A stretch of 64,000 nt of DNA from contig NZ_JAFIBI010000001.1 in the NCBI RefSeq assembly GCF_017832975.1, forward strand, positions 1,674,001 to 1,738,000, given 5' to 3'. Under the pieces are notes generated by a model. That model did not search any database, had not been told where the DNA came from, and saw only the letters and a list, made by a program, of their open reading frames with translations. A program made the translations under genes and the position numbers. Below, in pieces: positions 60,766 to 64,000 of the stretch. This DNA comes from Arthrobacter sp. PvP023 (lineage in GTDB: Bacteria > Actinomycetota > Actinomycetes > Actinomycetales > Micrococcaceae). Numbering within the stretch: the first letter of the stretch is position 1; every line of letters starts with the position of its first letter.

Positions 60766-61532
60766 TGTGCGACCTTCCCCAAGGTCACCAAGCCAGGCTT
60801 GGAATCCTTCGACTCGTTGGTCTCCTTAGAGAGCCAGATCTTTCCAAACTCGGCACCAAAAACGATTTCGGCGGCGTCAACGTCTTCACGGGCAAGCGTC
60901 ACGTAAACAGAACCTGAAGGCAACGCCGGGCCGTCAGCGGAGCTTGCATCCTTGGAGGTCTCCGGGGGAGCCTGCTGAACGCTGGTGACGAGCACCTTGT
61001 GGAAAGCCTTCCCGGTAAACTCCTTGAAACCCTTGATGTCATTACTGACCGGTGCGTCCGCGCCAGCTTTGTCGTCCATCTTGTATGAGATGTAAACACC
61101 TACGGTGTCCCCTGCAGCCAAGCGGCCACCAATCACGCGCTGCGGTTCCAGCAGCACCGAGATCTCCTCCATGCCGGCCGGAACAGGAACAGTGCCAGGC
61201 GCCGCCAAGGCGTTCGGATCAACGAGACGGGCTTTCAGGAGTTGTTCCCCAGGCTGGAGGTCAACTGCGGTGACTTTGTCGGAGAAATCGCTTAGGGACT
61301 TCACTGCATCGGCAGGAACAGCAGTCCCTGGAATGGACGTTAGCTTAACGGATTCGGAAAGCTTGGACACCGGGGTGCCCGCCGTAACGGCTTTCTGAAC
61401 AACAAGAACTTCAACGGGCTCTAAGCCTTGCTGAGCTCGGCTGTCGGCTGCCTGTGCGTAATTGAACATCAGTACAGATCCGACAATTGCCAAGAGCAAT
61501 GCTGCTAGGCCCCCCAGCAGCCTGGATTTCAC
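60762..61532 (-). CDS. cpaB: Pilus assembly protein CpaB/RcpC (locus 2)
   Basis: 256 residues, the same length as CpaB of locus 1. Membrane anchor SRLLGGLAALLLAIVGSVLMFNYAQA, SAF-like domain (VLVVQKAVTAGTPVSKLSESVKL...PGEQLLKARLV) and RcpC domain (EEISVLLEPQRVIGGRLAAGDTVGVYIS). GTG start at 61532 after AAAGGAGAATCC. Coupled to tadZ2. Confidence 0.9.
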   Translation of the reverse strand: MKSRLLGGLAALLLAIVGSVLMFNYAQAADSRAQQGLEPVEVLVVQKAVTAGTPVSKLSESVKLTSIPGTAVPADAVKSLSDFSDKVTAVDLQPGEQLLKARLVDPNALAAPGTVPVPAGMEEISVLLEPQRVIGGRLAAGDTVGVYISYKMDDKAGADAPVSNDIKGFKEFTGKAFHKVLVTSVQQAPPETSKDASSADGPALPSGSVYVTLAREDVDAAEIVFGAEFGKIWLSKETNESKDSKPGLVTLGKVAQ

Positions 61533-61550
61533 GGGATTCTCCTTTGGTTC

Positions 61551-62579
61551 TTATTTGGTGAGCTCTACGACGGTTCCGCCGTAGGTGGTGGGTCCGCCGA
61601 CGTCGAATGCTTCGTCGAGTGCTACGTAGCGGACAAATTTGCCGACGATGCCGAGGTCGCTGCTCTTCCAGCCGCCAGCGTCCTTGAACGCCTGTGCTGC
61701 CGTTGGCATGTAGTGGAATGGGTCTTGGTTGGCCAGGTCCCAGCCCATGAGATCGATGGCCGCGAAGGCCTTCAGGTGGAACTTGCCGTTCGCGCCTCTC
61801 GCGTTGTTGTCGTTGTCAAAGACCGGGAAGAGAGCGATAACTTTCTGCCCTGCGATGAGCTTGTCCTTCCAACCTTGGAGGATAGTGTCGCAACCCTTTT
61901 CAGGGTTGTTTCCCGTATTACTGTCAACCCACGGTGATGACAGGTCGACCGTCACGGTGCATGAACCGCCCGTGACGAGCCAGCCAAAACCGCCGGGAAT
62001 CTCAAGCCCCGAAGCGGTGTTGTGGCAGGTGTCCTTCTTGCCAGCTCCTGTGCCGTGGGAGAGGAGGAATTGTGTAGACCCATCGCCCGCGACACTGAGG
62101 TCAACTTCGCATTCGGAAAAAGCAATGGGAAAGACGTTTCCGGATTGGGCGCCGCCCCATTTCGCTTCGGCAACGGCCCCGATGTTAGTGGTGTCAGTGC
62201 CGAAGATCCTCGCAAAGAAGGTCGAGAAATGAACACCAGAGGTGTCCTGGGCGTTTGTGGTGACGGTGACCTTTCCGGCCGTTTTGTCCACGACCGTCGA
62301 AGCCACATTGGTGAGATTGTCCTTGGCATTGGCGTTGGCAAGAGGACCGGAGAGCGAAGAACCCGTAGCGCAGCCCGGGTTGGCGGTGCTTTTGGCGCAA
62401 GTCTGAGCCACGGCAAGGGCTGAAGCATCTGCGCCGTTCTGCACTACGGATTTCTCCGCGTACATTGCGGCGACGTCCACGGCGATTGCTCCAAATCCGA
62501 GCAGGGGAACCATCAGGACGGCCACCAGGACGGCCGTGGCGCCGCGTTGCTTCTCGTTGTCATCGACTAACCACCGCAT
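61551..62579 (-). CDS. TadG-like pseudopilin with cysteine-rich outer domain (locus 2)
   Basis: 342 residues. N-terminus NEKQRGATAVLVAVLMVPLLGFGAIAVDVAAMYAEKSVVQNGADASALAVAQTCAKS is homologous to the locus 1 protein, including the first Cys pair (TCAKSTANPGC); later Cys (SECEVD, DTCHNT, GSCTV, GCDTI) are placed differently. It ends GTVVELTK, like the ATVVALSK end of its paralogue. ATG at 62579 lies inside the end of tadE2 (13-bp overlap). Minor pilin or pilus base component; precise role unknown. Confidence 0.8.
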   Translation of the reverse strand: MRWLVDDNEKQRGATAVLVAVLMVPLLGFGAIAVDVAAMYAEKSVVQNGADASALAVAQTCAKSTANPGCATGSSLSGPLANANAKDNLTNVASTVVDKTAGKVTVTTNAQDTSGVHFSTFFARIFGTDTTNIGAVAEAKWGGAQSGNVFPIAFSECEVDLSVAGDGSTQFLLSHGTGAGKKDTCHNTASGLEIPGGFGWLVTGGSCTVTVDLSSPWVDSNTGNNPEKGCDTILQGWKDKLIAGQKVIALFPVFDNDNNARGANGKFHLKAFAAIDLMGWDLANQDPFHYMPTAAQAFKDAGGWKSSDLGIVGKFVRYVALDEAFDVGGPTTYGGTVVELTK

Positions 62580-62959
62580 TGCATTGTTCCTTTTCCGGTG
62601 AGGACTATGGTTCCAGTGAAGGCGTCGAGGAAGCCGGTGACCGTGGTGAGGGTGTAGCTAGTGGTGGCCGTCACCTGCTTGCCGGCCGAGCAGGCGGTTC
62701 CGCCACCGCTGACAGCGAACGTAGTTGTCACAGTGCTCGGTGCCAGCCTGCCGGCTGCATTGCTAGCCGCAGTAGCCGCCGCTCCGGTGTTGTTGTGGAT
62801 GGCCATATACCGTGCACCCTCCCTTGCAGCCTGATTGAGGGAAAGCTGGGCGTTGAAAGCCAAGGAAAACTCGATGATGCCGATCAATATGAGCAGTAAG
62901 ACCGGCAGAATTAATGCGAATTCCACTGCGGCTGCACCTTTTTCATTTTTCTTACGCAT
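62567..62959 (-). CDS. tadE: TadE-like pseudopilin (locus 2)
   Basis: 130 residues. KNEKGAAAVEFALILPVLLLILIGIIEFSLAFNAQLSLNQAAREGARYMAI is the TadE pilin-like helix, predicted to be cleaved after Gly8. The C-terminal domain ends MQCGG and has a second Cys (TACSAGK), the same two positions as in locus 1. ATG at 62959; the ribosome site is weak. Confidence 0.87.
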   Translation of the reverse strand: MRKKNEKGAAAVEFALILPVLLLILIGIIEFSLAFNAQLSLNQAAREGARYMAIHNNTGAAATAASNAAGRLAPSTVTTTFAVSGGGTACSAGKQVTATTSYTLTTVTGFLDAFTGTIVLTGKGTMQCGG

Positions 62960-62987
62960 TTTTCGATCCTCATGTCTCGAAAAGCCA

Positions 62988-63020
62988 ATGGCGGCTCCCA
63001 GATGGCCTGGGAGCCGCCAT
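62988..63020 (-). promoter_or_regulatory. Strong hairpin between flp2 and tadE2
   Basis: ATGGCGGCTCCCAG (62988-63001) and its complement (63007-63020) form a perfect 14-bp stem with a 5-base loop, 26 bases after the flp2 stop. Same place as the 55589-55620 hairpin of locus 1 but different sequence. Confidence 0.7.
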
Positions 63021-63046
63021 CATGCCGGCGATCTGAAAAGCTGCTC

Positions 63047-63247
63047 TTAGAGAAGCTTGGGGGCGATGTCCGTGTTGAAGAGAGTCTGCAGATTAGTTCC
63101 GACTGCCGTGATACCGGCGATGGCGGCGATGACGATGAGGGCAACCATTAGACCGTATTCAACGGCCGTTGCGCCCTTTTCTTCACCCGTGAGGCGGTTC
63201 TTGACGCCGGCGACAAAAGCGATCATGGAGACCAGTGCTGAGTTCAT
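63047..63247 (-). CDS. flp: Flp type IVb prepilin (locus 2)
   Basis: 66 residues. Prepilin signal GEEKG-ATAVEYG predicts cleavage after Gly25, leaving Glu5 of the mature pilin, and the helix GLMVALIVIAAIAGITAVGTNLQTLF follows. The tail is short and has no Cys, unlike the locus 1 pilin. ATG at 63247 with AAAGGAAC upstream; the longer in-frame start is rejected because it has no ribosome site and would put 48 residues before the family N-terminus. Confidence 0.92.
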   Translation of the reverse strand: MNSALVSMIAFVAGVKNRLTGEEKGATAVEYGLMVALIVIAAIAGITAVGTNLQTLFNTDIAPKLL

Positions 63248-63437
63248 TTTCGTGTTCCTTTTGTGAGTGCTGAATTGGTTTCGAATTTCCAGCTCCCCCC
63301 AACTTGGCGTTGCTAGAAGTTTCGATGCACTAAGGAATACAGGAGTAACAAATAGCCCCACAATGAGTGGATGTACTCGTCTTTTTGACACGAGAATCAG
63401 TCGTCTACTTGCTGTAACACAACTTAATGGGGGCTCC

Positions 63438-63457
63438 CCAAGTACGCGACTACTTGG
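63438..63457. promoter_or_regulatory. Inverted repeat between prepilin peptidase and flp2
   Basis: CCAAGTA and TACTTGG separated by CGCGAC. It lies 16 bases beyond the stop of the peptidase gene (transcribed from the right) and 190 bases upstream of flp2, in an AT-richer stretch (63248-63472). Could be an operator or a weak terminator stem. Confidence 0.4.
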
Positions 63458-63472
63458 TGTACGCGGAAACGG

Positions 63473-64000
63473 CTAGCGGGGGAAGACCGTCGGTAAGAGA
63501 ACCCGCCCGATCTCGGTGCCCCACAGCACTGTCAGGACACAGCCAGCGAACATCGACGGCCCGAAGGGCACTGACGTCTTCCGCCCCGCCAATCCGCCTA
63601 TAACAAGGAGCACGCTGGTCACAGCGCCCACAACAAAACCAAGAGCAATACCCAGTATCAAGTGCCCCACAGAGAGGTACCCCAAGTACAAACCGAGTGG
63701 TGCTGAGAGCTTTACGTCGCCCATCCCCATTCCGCGGGGAGAAATCAGCGCCAAAATTAGATAAAACACGAAAGTTACGGCACATCCGATGGCTGCCACG
63801 AGCAGATTTCCCCATCGCTGGTTCATGCCGGCGTCCATAAGCAGCAGCAGGAGGCCGATTCCGAGCGCGGGAACAACAATCCTGTTGGGCAATAGTTTGT
63901 GTTGCAGGTCAATTCGCGACAGCACAAGACCAGCTGCACAGAGAAACAGGAAGGCCGGCAGCACCCAGGTCCAGCCGAACCGCCAAGCCATCGCCCCAAA
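63473..64000 (-). CDS. Prepilin peptidase, A24 family (partial at window edge)
   Basis: At least 175 residues; the frame stays open to the window end (an ATG at 63991 is in frame but the upstream codons read FGA, so it probably continues). Two catalytic aspartates are visible: Asp in LSRIDLQHKLLPNRIV and Asp in the GxGD motif of RGMGMGDVKLSAPLGLYLGYL. The rest is hydrophobic with several spans, as in TadV/PilD-type aspartyl peptidases that remove the leader of Flp, TadE and TadG. It is the only such gene near the two Tad loci and could serve both. Most of the N-terminus lies outside the window. Confidence 0.88.
   Translation of the reverse strand, partial: FGAMAWRFGWTWVLPAFLFLCAAGLVLSRIDLQHKLLPNRIVVPALGIGLLLLLMDAGMNQRWGNLLVAAIGCAVTFVFYLILALISPRGMGMGDVKLSAPLGLYLGYLSVGHLILGIALGFVVGAVTSVLLVIGGLAGRKTSVPFGPSMFAGCVLTVLWGTEIGRVLLPTVFPR

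Noticed and set aside
57207..62959. Locus 2 as a degenerate pseudogene copy of locus 1
   Set aside because: All eight genes are full length with intact catalytic motifs and overlapping stops and starts; no frameshift or premature stop was seen.

Overview
The window is a high-GC actinobacterial chromosome segment, most likely Arthrobacter/Pseudarthrobacter-like (Micrococcaceae). This rests on the rplJL-rpoBC-rpsLG-fusA-tuf-S10-spc-alpha layout, the frequent GTG/TTG starts, the TANNNT (often TAGACT) -10 elements, the strict Gram-positive Tad loci without a secretin, and the protein sequences. It is an inference, since no 16S gene is present.

Layout. 1-6 kb: tail of a GNAT gene, rplJ-rplL with an attenuator leader, a Tat-exported 5'-nucleotidase convergent with a YbaK-type deacylase and a thiolase, then a small lipoprotein. 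6-18.8 kb: rpoB, rpoC, rpsL, rpsG, fusA, tuf, ended by a strong terminator. 18.9-24.7 kb: an insertion between tuf and rpsJ holding a 1389-aa polytopic membrane protein of unknown function, a 41-aa membrane peptide and a GH1 beta-glucosidase. 25.1-38.2 kb: S10 and spc operons (rpsJ to rplO), secY, adk, map. 38.3-42.8 kb: a second insertion, between map and infA, with a three-gene sugar ABC importer lacking its ATPase and a P1/S58 peptidase. 42.8-47.1 kb: infA, rpmJ, rpsM, rpsK, rpoA, rplQ, truA. 47.3-48.6 kb: an orphan OmpR-type response regulator convergent with an Hpt-like protein that lacks the phosphoacceptor histidine. 48.7-64 kb: two complete, collinear, tandem Tad/Flp pilus loci on the minus strand, with one prepilin peptidase at the window edge that could serve both.

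How it works together. The first 47 kb is the core transcription/translation supercluster, divided into transcription units by clear hairpin terminators (after rplL, rpoC, tuf, rpsQ, rplO, adk, map, rplQ) and candidate promoters. The last 17 kb encodes surface pili: pilin (Flp), pseudopilins (TadE/TadG), assembly/outer factors (CpaB), the localisation ATPase (TadZ), the motor ATPase (TadA) and platform proteins (TadB/TadC).

The most unusual observations are: an identical 11-mer (TCATATAGCGG) twice upstream of rpoB and once upstream of rpoA; a near-perfect 22-bp hairpin between rpoB and rpoC; a strong hairpin at the same place, just after the pilin gene, in both Tad loci; a probable leaderless truA whose first codons also form the rplQ terminator; and a histidine-less Hpt protein beside the Tad genes. 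No CRISPR, prophage, insertion sequence, tRNA or rRNA was seen.
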